From: an uncultured Lachnospiraceae bacterium
GTDB taxonomy: Bacteria; Bacillota; Clostridia; Lachnospirales; Lachnospiraceae
Length of the DNA: 8,749 nucleotides
Direction: 5' to 3'
Assembly (NCBI GenBank): GCA_934351705.1
Contig: CAKRJK010000048.1
Location: 1-8,749 of the forward strand
In this document: in pieces, positions 1-6,312 of the stretch
How the letters are laid out: every line of letters begins with the position of its first letter
Position numbering within the stretch: position 1 is the first letter of the stretch
Translations under genes and position numbers: made by a program
The notes under the pieces: model-generated
The model's database searches: none
What the model was told of the DNA's origin: nothing
Seen by the model: only the letters and a program-made list of their open reading frames with translations

Positions 1-37
1 CCGCCACAGCCTGCCGAATTCGGTCAAATTCTTGCAT
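1..37 (-). CDS. N-terminus of an unidentified leftward gene (partial)
   Basis: Read on the minus strand, an ATG at 37-35 begins an open frame, MQEFDRIRQAVA, that leaves the window after twelve codons. A good Shine-Dalgarno sequence (AAAGGA within AGAAAGGATCTCT, minus strand) sits about five bases upstream, which is the main evidence for a real start. The fragment is too short to assign to a family. It is divergent from the CorA gene, so the 200-base gap between them must hold the promoters of both. Confidence 0.6.
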   Translation of the reverse strand, partial: MQEFDRIRQAVA

Positions 38-102
38 AGAGATCCTTTCTGTGTTAAAATTCATGAAAAATTCTTCCGTACACAAAAAGTATGTGCCGGA
101 GT

Positions 103-115
103 AAACGAAATTATA
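103..115 (-). promoter_or_regulatory. possible -10 element for the leftward gene
   Basis: On the minus strand positions 115-110 read TATAAT, a perfect -10 hexamer. It would start transcription near 103 and give a leader of about 65 bases before the ATG at 37. No convincing -35 hexamer lies 16-18 bases upstream, so the call rests on the -10 alone in AT-rich DNA. I found no convincing promoter for the rightward CorA gene in the rest of 38-237. A TG-extended TATAAG at 209-217 lies too close to its Shine-Dalgarno site to be useful. Confidence 0.3.
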
Positions 116-237
116 ACCAAAGGCCGATGTAAGAATTAGTAAAAAAATGTAACTAGCAAAATAATAGTTTTCGATTTTTTTCATAAAAAAACGGGAATCG
201 TACCATGCTGATATAAGAAAGGAACAAAGAAAAGCCA

Positions 238-1149
238 ATGTTTTATGAGATTAAAAAGGATAGGATGGAAGAAACAAATTTGGCGGAATGGAAACAGAGC
301 CAGAATACCGTGGCGGTCTTTACCCAGCGGGAGTGGGAAGAGGAAATGGACATCCGTGCAACGTATCTGCTGAACCAGAGAGAGGATAATATCCACTTTT
401 GCAAATTGGAAAGCCATCAGAGTTATCTGTTCGGGACATTTCACATTCCGATTAAAAAAGAACATGAGAAGCATATGGGATTTGCCTTTTACATTCTGGA
501 GAAAAAGTTGATCTTTATTGATGATACGGGAATTGTGCGGGCAGGAATCGGAAAAATCGTTGCCCAGAAGCTGCGAAAGGGATATTCGTTAGAGCGGTTT
601 TTGTATGACTTTTTGGTATCGCTGATCGACGATGACTTAATCTATCTGGCAGCTTTAGAGAAAGAAATCATGAAGTTGGAAGAGCAGATGGTGGAGGACG
701 AGAACAAAGATTTTAACTATAACATGCTTCAACTGAAAAAAGAAATCTCCCGTTTTTATCGGTATTACAGTCAGCTTGCGGATTTGGGAGAGAGTCTGTA
801 TGAGAATGAGATGGATTTTTTCAAAAAGTCCGAGATTACCTCTTTTCGTATTTTTGCCGACAGAGCACAAAGATTGCAGGAAGAAACACAGGTGTTGCGC
901 GAATATGCAATGCAGGTGCAGGATGTCTACCAGTCGGAAATCGGAATCCGCCAGAATAACGTTATGAAAGTGCTGACCATCGTAACAACCATCTTTTTGC
1001 CGCTGACGTTAATTGCGGGGTGGTACGGAATGAATTTTACCAATATGCCGGAGCTGACATGGAAATACGGCTATCCGGTTGCAATCCTTGCAAGTGTTCT
1101 GGTTATTTTAATCAGCCTGTGGATTTTTAAGAAGAAAAAATTTTTATAA
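238..1149 (+). CDS. corA: CorA-family magnesium/divalent cation transporter
   Basis: This 303-residue membrane protein is a CorA-type channel that should admit Mg2+ (possibly Co2+ or Ni2+) down the membrane potential as a homopentamer. The defining signature is YGMNF at residues 263-267, directly after the first of two C-terminal membrane helices (about 244-262 and 279-297); the lysine-rich tail KKKKFL would be cytoplasmic. Residues 1-240 form the soluble part, with a long acidic, helix-rich stretch (about 130-235) corresponding to the funnel stalk. The length is normal for the family. The ATG at 238 follows AAAGGA at 218-223 with a rather long 14-base gap. An alternative ATG at 265 has AAGGA at closer spacing, but the upstream start keeps the N-terminal MFYEIK segment, which resembles starts I recall in clostridial homologues. 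It is probably a stand-alone gene. No terminator is visible after it, and the next gene has its own promoter. Family assignment is firm; ion specificity is inferred. Confidence 0.93.
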   Translation: MFYEIKKDRMEETNLAEWKQSQNTVAVFTQREWEEEMDIRATYLLNQREDNIHFCKLESHQSYLFGTFHIPIKKEHEKHMGFAFYILEKKLIFIDDTGIVRAGIGKIVAQKLRKGYSLERFLYDFLVSLIDDDLIYLAALEKEIMKLEEQMVEDENKDFNYNMLQLKKEISRFYRYYSQLADLGESLYENEMDFFKKSEITSFRIFADRAQRLQEETQVLREYAMQVQDVYQSEIGIRQNNVMKVLTIVTTIFLPLTLIAGWYGMNFTNMPELTWKYGYPVAILASVLVILISLWIFKKKKFL

Positions 1150-1153
1150 TCTA

Positions 1154-1182
1154 TTGTCAAAGAAGATGTGTTGTAATAAAAT
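1154..1182 (+). promoter_or_regulatory. sigma-A promoter of the trpB-like gene
   Basis: TTGTCA (1154-1159) and TAAAAT (1177-1182) are separated by exactly 17 bases, each one mismatch from consensus. The predicted start near 1189 gives a leader of about 46 bases. That is too short for a T-box or a classical trp attenuator, so amino-acid control by leader RNA is unlikely here. Confidence 0.65.
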
Positions 1183-1220
1183 ACAAAGAAATGGAAAAAT
1201 ATTAACCGTGCCACATCAGA

Positions 1221-1227
1221 AAAGGAG
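1221..1227 (+). promoter_or_regulatory. ribosome binding site that decides the trpB start
   Basis: AAAGGAG lies only two bases before the ATG at 1230 but eight bases before the in-frame ATG at 1236. The second ATG is therefore the likely start, giving MSNKEIPYKIYLEE as the N-terminus. Confidence 0.7.
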
Positions 1228-1235
1228 AGATGAAC

Positions 1236-2609
1236 ATGAGCAACAAGGAAATTCCTTACAAAATTTATCTGGAAGAAAACGAGATGCCAAAGCAATGGTA
1301 TAATGTTCGGGCAGATATGAAGAACAAACCGGCACCACTCTTAAACCCACAGACATTAAAACCAATGACGGCAGAGGAATTGGGAGCAGTATTCTGTGAT
1401 GAGTTAGTGGCACAGGAGTTAAATGATACAGATGCTTATCTGGATATTCCGCAGGACATTCAGAATTTTTATAAAATGTATCGTCCGTCACCGTTAGTAC
1501 GTGCATACTGCCTTGAAGAAAAGTTGCAGACACCGGCAAAAATCTACTACAAATTCGAGGGAAATAACACCAGCGGAAGCCATAAGTTAAATTCTGCGAT
1601 CGCACAGGCTTACTACGCAAAGAAACAGGGATTAAAGGGCGTTACCACTGAGACGGGAGCAGGCCAGTGGGGAACCGCATTGTCTATGGCGTGTTCTTAT
1701 TTCGATTTGGACTGCAAAGTGTTTATGGTAAAAGTGTCCTATGAGCAGAAACCGTTCCGAAGAGAAGTGATGAGAACTTACGGGGCGAGCGTAACACCTT
1801 CTCCGTCTATGGATACCGAGGTGGGAAGAAAGATTCTCGAAGAACATCCGGGAACAGGCGGAAGTCTTGGCTGTGCAATTTCCGAGGCGGTAGAAGTGGC
1901 AACCACGACACCGGGGTATCGTTATGTACTCGGAAGTGTTTTGAATCAGGTTTTGTTGCACCAGTCTGTAATTGGTCTTGAAACAAGAATTGCATTGGAT
2001 AAATATAATATTGATCCGGATATCATCATCGGATGTGCCGGTGGCGGTTCCAACCTCGGCGGTTTAATCTCTCCGTTTATGGGCGAGAAGTTAAGAGGCG
2101 AGAATGATTACCGGTTCATTGCGGTAGAACCGGCATCCTGCCCTAGCCTCACAAGAGGAAAATACGCATACGATTTCTGTGATACCGGAAAAGTATGCCC
2201 GCTTGCTAAGATGTACACATTGGGCAGCGGCTTTATTCCGTCTCCGAATCATGCAGGCGGACTTCGTTATCACGGTATGAGCAGTACTTTGTCACAGTTA
2301 TATGATGACGGTTTGATTGAGGCAAGAAGCGTAGAGCAGACAAAAGTATTTGAGGCTGCACAGCAGTTTGCGAGAGTAGAGGGAATCCTCCCGGCACCGG
2401 AAAGCAGTCATGCAATCCGTGTGGCAATCGATGAGGCGATGAAGTGCAAAGAAACGGGAGAGGAGAAAACCATTGTATTTGGTTTGACGGGTACAGGTTA
2501 CTTTGATATGTATGCGTACGCCAACTATAATGATGGTAAGATGAGCGATTATATCCCGACAGATGAGGATTTGAAACCGGGATTTGCAAGCCTTCCGAAA
2601 GTTGATTGA
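1236..2609 (+). CDS. trpB: TrpB2-type tryptophan synthase beta chain (PLP enzyme)
   Basis: This 457-residue PLP-dependent enzyme belongs to the TrpB2 branch, which condenses indole with serine (or a relative such as phosphoserine) to make tryptophan. The PLP lysine is K117 in SGSHKLNSA. It is followed by TTETGAGQWGTALSMA, which includes the conserved substrate-binding loop. The phosphate-binding glycine motif GCAGGGSNLGG is at about 267-277. A family-typical insert, YGASVTPSPSMDTE, at about 182-195 and the length (TrpB1 is nearer 400 residues) separate it from TrpB1. The start at 1236 is chosen from Shine-Dalgarno spacing; 1230 would add two residues. No trpA or other trp gene is adjacent: its neighbours are a magnesium transporter and a fermentation operon. 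It may therefore serve indole salvage rather than a complete synthase complex, which is an inference. All visible key residues are present. Confidence 0.93.
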   Translation: MSNKEIPYKIYLEENEMPKQWYNVRADMKNKPAPLLNPQTLKPMTAEELGAVFCDELVAQELNDTDAYLDIPQDIQNFYKMYRPSPLVRAYCLEEKLQTPAKIYYKFEGNNTSGSHKLNSAIAQAYYAKKQGLKGVTTETGAGQWGTALSMACSYFDLDCKVFMVKVSYEQKPFRREVMRTYGASVTPSPSMDTEVGRKILEEHPGTGGSLGCAISEAVEVATTTPGYRYVLGSVLNQVLLHQSVIGLETRIALDKYNIDPDIIIGCAGGGSNLGGLISPFMGEKLRGENDYRFIAVEPASCPSLTRGKYAYDFCDTGKVCPLAKMYTLGSGFIPSPNHAGGLRYHGMSSTLSQLYDDGLIEARSVEQTKVFEAAQQFARVEGILPAPESSHAIRVAIDEAMKCKETGEEKTIVFGLTGTGYFDMYAYANYNDGKMSDYIPTDEDLKPGFASLPKVD

Positions 2610-2643
2610 TAAAACCTTAACGAAATATTAACCGCCCGATTTA

Positions 2644-2672
2644 TTGACCGCATATAGCAAATATGCTAGTGT
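2644..2672 (+). promoter_or_regulatory. candidate promoter for the dehydrogenase leader
   Basis: TTGACC (2644-2649) is followed after 17 bases by TAGTGT (2667-2672), with a TG at 2664-2665 in the extended -10 position. The -35 is good and the -10 weak, so the promoter would depend on the TG extension or on a regulator. A start near 2680 would give a leader of about 160 bases before the dehydrogenase gene, and that leader contains the hairpin at 2707-2779. I found no better promoter between 2610 and 2840. Confidence 0.42.
2650..2666. promoter_or_regulatory. palindrome filling the promoter spacer; candidate operator
   Basis: GCATAT and ATATGC form a perfect 6-base inverted repeat around a 5-base centre (AGCAA). 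It occupies exactly the 17 bases between the proposed -35 and -10 hexamers. A repressor bound here would block polymerase. It does not match the Rex consensus commonly found at fermentation genes (TTGTTAA-type) or Crp/Fnr sites. As RNA in read-through transcripts it could instead form a small hairpin. Confidence 0.4.
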
Positions 2673-2706
2673 GAAAATGTAAATTTTTGAGGGAGAGAAA
2701 GGCGGT

Positions 2707-2779
2707 AATAGCATGGAATATTAACAGGAATCAGATGCGTAAGGGCAAACTATTCTGTTAGATTTCATGCTATTTTTTT
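2707..2779 (+). terminator. long hairpin with U-tract upstream of the dehydrogenase gene
   Basis: Bases 2707-2719 pair with 2762-2774 (13 pairs, one G-U). After a small internal loop, 2722-2729 pair with 2753-2760 (8 pairs, one G-U). The loop is about 23 bases, and seven T residues (2773-2779) end the structure. This fits an intrinsic terminator. It could end transcripts from the trpB-like gene, which has no other terminator, or act as an attenuator or small-RNA 3' end in the dehydrogenase leader. It lies 61 bases before the dehydrogenase start. Pairings were read by eye; no folding energy was calculated. Confidence 0.7.
2735..2761 (+). other. possible 8-codon leader ORF inside the hairpin
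   Basis: ATG at 2735 opens a frame encoding MRKGKLFC and stops with TAG at 2759-2761. CAGGA (2725-2729) lies five bases upstream, an acceptable ribosome binding site. The frame covers the loop and the inner right arm of the terminator hairpin, so a translating ribosome would disrupt the stem. An even shorter ATG GAA TAT TAA sits at 2713-2724 in the left arm after AAAGGCGG (2698-2705). Such tiny frames arise easily by chance, so this is speculative. Confidence 0.2.
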
Positions 2780-2840
2780 GTGCATTTACGATGGCGTCTT
2801 TGAGGATTGGGAGTAGGTAATATTAAGTTAGGAGGGTATC

Positions 2841-3773
2841 ATGAGCAACAACAAAAAAATCAGTATACTGGGTGCGGGAAGGGTAGGTTCTTCTATCGCA
2901 TACTCATTAGTATTGGACGGAGCCTGTTCGGAGGTTGTGCTGGTAGACATTGCAAAGGAACTGGCAATGGGAGAGGCAATGGATATGGTGCAGGGAACGC
3001 CGCTGGCACATCCGGTCAACATCTATGCGGGTGATTATGCGGATATTAAAGATTCCGATATTGTGATTATCACACTTGGAAAAGCAAGAAAACCAGGGCA
3101 GTCGCGTATCGAACTGGTACAGGGAAATGTCGACATCATCAAGCAGGTCATGCCGCAGGCAGTCACCTATGCTCCGAATGCAATCTATATCGTAGTGAGC
3201 AATCCGGTCGATATTTTGACGTATGCAATACAAAAGATCACGGATCTGCCAAAAGAGCGGGTGATTGGAACGGGAACACTTTTGGATTCCAGCCGGCTGC
3301 GTAGTATCATCGCGACACAGGCGGAGGTGAATCCGAGCAACGTACACGGATATGTATTGGGAGAACACGGAGATTCTTCTTTTGTACCGTGGTCATTGGT
3401 TTCCATTGCAGGAATGGAGTTGGAGAGTTATAATAAAGGAGTCTTTCGCAATCAATACGACAAAATCCAGGAGGAGGTACGTCGGTGCGGAGCAAACGTC
3501 ATTAAAAATAAAGGTGCAACCAACTATGCCATTGCAATGTCGGTACGTCATCTGACAAACAGTATTTTAAAGAATACAAGAGGTGTTTTAACCGTGTCTT
3601 CCTTAATGGAAGGACAGTACGGCATAGACGATGTCTGCCTTAGTATTCCGACTGTCGTGGGCGGTGAGGGAATCGTGCATACATTAGAGCCGGAGCTGAC
3701 AGAGGCGGAACAGAAACAATTATTAAACAGTGCAAACATTTTAAAAGAAGTCATTCATACAATTCAGTTTTAG
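2841..3773 (+). CDS. ldh: L-lactate/malate dehydrogenase family enzyme, probable L-LDH
   Basis: This 310-residue NAD-dependent 2-hydroxyacid dehydrogenase belongs to the LDH/MDH superfamily. GAGRVG (11-16) and Asp36 at the end of the second strand indicate NAD(H). Catalytic residues are all visible: Arg89 in the mobile loop, Asp149 and Arg152 in GTLLDSSRLR, and His176 in GEHGDSS. The GEHGD context and Thr227 in KGATNYAIA are lactate-dehydrogenase-like. However, the residue before KPG in the mobile loop is Arg83 (KARKPGQSR), where classical LDHs have Gln102 and malate dehydrogenases have Arg. Similar Arg-bearing clostridial proteins are commonly annotated L-LDH as far as I recall, so I keep that name with reservation. 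The start is secure: AGGAGG (2830-2835) lies five bases before the ATG. The malic enzyme follows 15 bases after the stop, so the two form an operon around pyruvate, lactate and malate. Family certain; substrate not. Confidence 0.9.
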   Translation: MSNNKKISILGAGRVGSSIAYSLVLDGACSEVVLVDIAKELAMGEAMDMVQGTPLAHPVNIYAGDYADIKDSDIVIITLGKARKPGQSRIELVQGNVDIIKQVMPQAVTYAPNAIYIVVSNPVDILTYAIQKITDLPKERVIGTGTLLDSSRLRSIIATQAEVNPSNVHGYVLGEHGDSSFVPWSLVSIAGMELESYNKGVFRNQYDKIQEEVRRCGANVIKNKGATNYAIAMSVRHLTNSILKNTRGVLTVSSLMEGQYGIDDVCLSIPTVVGGEGIVHTLEPELTEAEQKQLLNSANILKEVIHTIQF

Positions 3774-3788
3774 AGGAGGAAGAAAGAA

Positions 3789-4961
3789 ATGGATTATGCA
3801 GCAGAATCATTAAAAAAGCATTATGAGTGGAAAGGAAAAATCGAAGTAGTCTGCCGTTCCCCGTTGGAGAATAAAGACGACTTATCCTTAGCATACACAC
3901 CGGGTGTAGCACAGCCGTGTCTTGAGATTCAAAAGGACATCAGCAAAAGCTACGAGCTAACCAGAAGATCCAATCTGGTAGCGGTTGTTACAGACGGAAC
4001 CGCAGTACTCGGTCTCGGAGACATCGGACCGGAGGCAGGAATGCCGGTTATGGAAGGAAAATGTGCATTGTTCAAAGCATTCGGAGACGTTGATGCCATT
4101 CCTCTTTGCGTGCGTTCCAAAGAAGTCGATGACATTGTAAAAACCGTAAGCCTTTTGGCAGGAAGTTTCGGTGGTGTCAATTTAGAGGATATTTCAGCAC
4201 CGCGTTGTTTTGAGATTGAAGAAAAATTAAAAGAGGTCTGCGATATTCCGATCTTCCATGATGACCAGCACGGAACCGCAGTAGTTACTTTAGCGGCAAT
4301 GATCAACGCACTCAAGCTGACAGGCAAAAAAATCGAAGACATCAAAGTAGTAACCAGCGGTGCGGGTGCCGCGGGAATCGCAATCATCAAATTATTAATC
4401 GCAATGGGACTTCAGAATGTAATCCTTTGTGACAGACACGGAGCAATCTACGAGGGCAGAGATAATCTGAACAAAGAAAAAGAGCAGATGGCAAAGATTA
4501 CCAATAAAAATCACGAAAAAGGCAGCCTTGCCGATATGTTAAAAGGAGCAGATGTGTTCATCGGAGTTTCCGCACCGGGCTGTGTAACACCGGAGATGGT
4601 AAAATCCATGAATGAGAATCCAATCTTATTCCCGATGGCAAACCCGACACCGGAAATCATGCCGGATGTGGCAAAAGCGGCAGGAGCAGCAGTAGTGGGA
4701 ACGGGAAGAAGTGATTTCCCGAATCAGATCAACAACGTATTGGCATTCCCGGGAATTTTCCGCGGCGCATTGGATGTCAGAGCAAGCGACATCACAGACG
4801 AAATGAAGATTGCGGCAGCAAAGGCAATCGCATCCTTTGTAACGGATGACAAGTTAAGTGCCGATTATATCATTCCGAGTGCACTTGACAAAAATGTTGC
4901 GGCAGCAGTTGCAAAAGCAGTTGCAGACGTGGCAAAAGAAACAGGAATCGCCAGAATCTAA
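3789..4961 (+). CDS. malic enzyme, short bacterial form, probably NAD-dependent
   Basis: This 390-residue enzyme catalyses oxidative decarboxylation of malate to pyruvate and CO2 with reduction of NAD(P). Seen in order: AYTPGVA (35-41) with the catalytic Tyr36, MEGKCALFK (88-96) with the catalytic Lys91, NLEDI (131-135) supplying acidic metal ligands, FHDDQHGTA (156-164) with further metal-binding Asp residues, the dinucleotide-binding GAGAAG (191-196), and ANPTPEI (284-290). The highly conserved block from NQINN to RGALD lies near 312-329. Asp215 after the second nucleotide-binding strand suggests NAD preference, which is inference. It lacks the C-terminal phosphotransacetylase-like domain of long MaeB proteins, so it is the short form usual in Firmicutes. 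AGGAGG (3774-3779) precedes the ATG by nine bases. It is the second gene of the operon and ends at a strong terminator. Confidence 0.94.
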   Translation: MDYAAESLKKHYEWKGKIEVVCRSPLENKDDLSLAYTPGVAQPCLEIQKDISKSYELTRRSNLVAVVTDGTAVLGLGDIGPEAGMPVMEGKCALFKAFGDVDAIPLCVRSKEVDDIVKTVSLLAGSFGGVNLEDISAPRCFEIEEKLKEVCDIPIFHDDQHGTAVVTLAAMINALKLTGKKIEDIKVVTSGAGAAGIAIIKLLIAMGLQNVILCDRHGAIYEGRDNLNKEKEQMAKITNKNHEKGSLADMLKGADVFIGVSAPGCVTPEMVKSMNENPILFPMANPTPEIMPDVAKAAGAAVVGTGRSDFPNQINNVLAFPGIFRGALDVRASDITDEMKIAAAKAIASFVTDDKLSADYIIPSALDKNVAAAVAKAVADVAKETGIARI

Positions 4962-4979
4962 TCAATACAAGAATAATAC

Positions 4980-5032
4980 AATACTCTCTCGGCAAACAAT
5001 ACTAAGAGTAAGAAAGCCGGGGGAGTATTTTT
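4980..5032 (+). terminator. intrinsic terminator of the dehydrogenase-malic enzyme operon
   Basis: Bases 4980-4993 (AATACTCTCTCGGC) pair with 5016-5029 (GCCGGGGGAGTATT) in a 14-pair stem with two G-U pairs. The loop is 22 bases, and TTTTT follows at 5028-5032. It begins about 20 bases after the malic enzyme stop. Confidence 0.85.
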
Positions 5033-5079
5033 ATTTGCATTAAGTATGGAAAAAAGTACTTTCTTATTTTAGGAATGAG

Positions 5080-5088
5080 TGCTATCTT
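5080..5088 (+). promoter_or_regulatory. possible extended -10 for the ligase operon
   Basis: TGCTATCTT (TG, one base, TATCTT) is the best promoter-like element between the terminator and the GCS2 gene. It predicts a start near 5095 and a leader of about 45 bases. No clear -35 lies upstream (the region at 5060-5065 is TTTCTT). A TTGAGA at 5093-5098 has no good -10 at the right distance. Weak evidence only. Confidence 0.25.
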
Positions 5089-5139
5089 TATATTGAGAAA
5101 AATATTGGGGAATAGAATAAGAGGATTAGAGGTCATAAC

Positions 5140-6312
5140 ATGAATCTTGCGGAAATGAACATTCGGAAAATTTCAGAGTATTTCAGAGCAGGCTGTAAGG
5201 AGCGGACGAACTGTAAAATAGGAGTTGAGATAGAACATTTTGTGCTGGACGAAAATAATAAGAACGCAGGCTATGTGCAGATTGCAAGAATGCTGAGAGA
5301 GGCATATTACCACGCCGATGTCTATTATGAAAACAACGTTTTTTTAGGGTGTGAAACAGCAGAATATCTCATCAGTCTGGAACCGGCGGCACAGTTGGAA
5401 ATCAGCATTAAACCGAGAAAAAAAGTGCTGGAGTTAGAGAAAGTTTATCAGGAATTTTTATATACGCTAAAACCTTTTTTGGAAAAATATCAACTGCATC
5501 TGGAAACATACGGTTACCAGCCATACGCAAAGGCTGCGGATTTACCGCTGATCCCGAAGAAACGCTATGAATATATGGATGCCTATTTGAAAAGAAAAGG
5601 GACACAGGGCATACGGATGATGAGGGGAAGTGCCTCCACGCAGGTTTCGATCGATTATACAAGTGAACGTGATTTTGTGAGAAAATATCAACTGGTGCAG
5701 ACGCTCTCGCCGATCTTTGCATTGCTGACGGAGAACACGCCTGTCTTAGCGGAAAAAAGAGGAACCCCTTATCTTTTGCGTACAGAAGTGTGGAATCATG
5801 TAGACCGCCGCCGGTGCGGGATCGTGCCGGGGAGCATGCGGGAGGATTTTGATTTTTACCGCTATGCGGAGTATGTATATCATGTGCCGTTGATTCTTGT
5901 AAAAGAAAACGAACGTGCCGTTGCCGTAGGAGAATGGTCTGCGGCAGAATATTACAGGGAACGTGTTATGACAGAAAAAGAAATAGAACATATGCTGTCT
6001 ATGGTTTTCCCGGATGTCCGACTAAAAAACTACATTGAGATCCGTATGGGAGACAGTCTTCCGGGCAACAAAGCATTTGCTTACGCAAGACTGGTGCGGG
6101 ATATTTTTTACGGAGAATCTTTTGCAAAAGTGCGGGAGTATTTCGGTACGCCGAGTGAAACCGAGATCGAGGAGGCAAAAGAGGAGGCAATGCAAAAAGG
6201 AACACAGGCAGTGCTTTACGGAAAACCGGTGACAGAGATTTTTATGTTTCTGCAAACAATATCGGAGGAGCCGATGCATATATTATTAGAAGAAAAGAAG
6301 GCGGTCAGATGA
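5140..6312 (+). CDS. GCS2-family glutamate-cysteine ligase-like enzyme
   Basis: This 390-residue protein resembles the GCS2 group (plant/proteobacterial-type gamma-glutamylcysteine synthetases and related carboxylate-amine ligases). These join the gamma-carboxyl of glutamate to an amine using ATP. Family hallmarks are GVEIEHF (28-34), EPAAQLEIS (81-89), MMRGSASTQVSIDY (160-173), RTEVWNHVDRRRCG (214-227) and IEIRMGDSLP (299-308). The acidic residues in the first, second and last of these would bind Mg-ATP. Cysteine as the acceptor is the default guess; it could be another amine. The ATG follows AGAGG (5128-5132) by seven bases. Its stop overlaps the next start as ATGA, implying translational coupling with the ATP-grasp ligase. 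That pairing is consistent with a two-step route to a glutathione-like product. The length is within the normal GCS2 range, if slightly short. The family is clear; the product is unknown. Confidence 0.85.
   Translation: MNLAEMNIRKISEYFRAGCKERTNCKIGVEIEHFVLDENNKNAGYVQIARMLREAYYHADVYYENNVFLGCETAEYLISLEPAAQLEISIKPRKKVLELEKVYQEFLYTLKPFLEKYQLHLETYGYQPYAKAADLPLIPKKRYEYMDAYLKRKGTQGIRMMRGSASTQVSIDYTSERDFVRKYQLVQTLSPIFALLTENTPVLAEKRGTPYLLRTEVWNHVDRRRCGIVPGSMREDFDFYRYAEYVYHVPLILVKENERAVAVGEWSAAEYYRERVMTEKEIEHMLSMVFPDVRLKNYIEIRMGDSLPGNKAFAYARLVRDIFYGESFAKVREYFGTPSETEIEEAKEEAMQKGTQAVLYGKPVTEIFMFLQTISEEPMHILLEEKKAVR

Noticed and set aside
172..193. T-run, CAT, A-run (possible hairpin or terminator)
   Set aside because: The stem would be only A-T pairs with a 3-base loop and there is no gene ending there on either strand; it is low-complexity sequence.
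1216..1620. 134-residue minus-strand open frame across the start of trpB
   Set aside because: It is antisense to a clear, motif-bearing gene, lacks a ribosome binding site and recognisable protein features, so it is a shadow frame.
2610..2840. Rex-type operator or T-box upstream of the dehydrogenase
   Set aside because: TTAAC fragments at 2618-2622 and 2629-2633 are in direct, not inverted, orientation, and no T-box sequence (TGG-containing core) is present.
2907..3368. 153-residue minus-strand open frame opposite the dehydrogenase
   Set aside because: Composition is rich in Cys, His and Arg with no domain pattern, and it lies fully within the coding dehydrogenase gene.
3950..4390. 146-residue minus-strand open frame opposite the malic enzyme
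   Set aside because: Its Ser/Pro/Ala-rich sequence mirrors the sense codons of the malic enzyme; it has no independent evidence.
5993..6279. minus-strand frames opposite the end of the GCS2 gene
   Set aside because: Several overlapping frames in different phases cover a clearly coding sense strand; none has a start signal or domain pattern.
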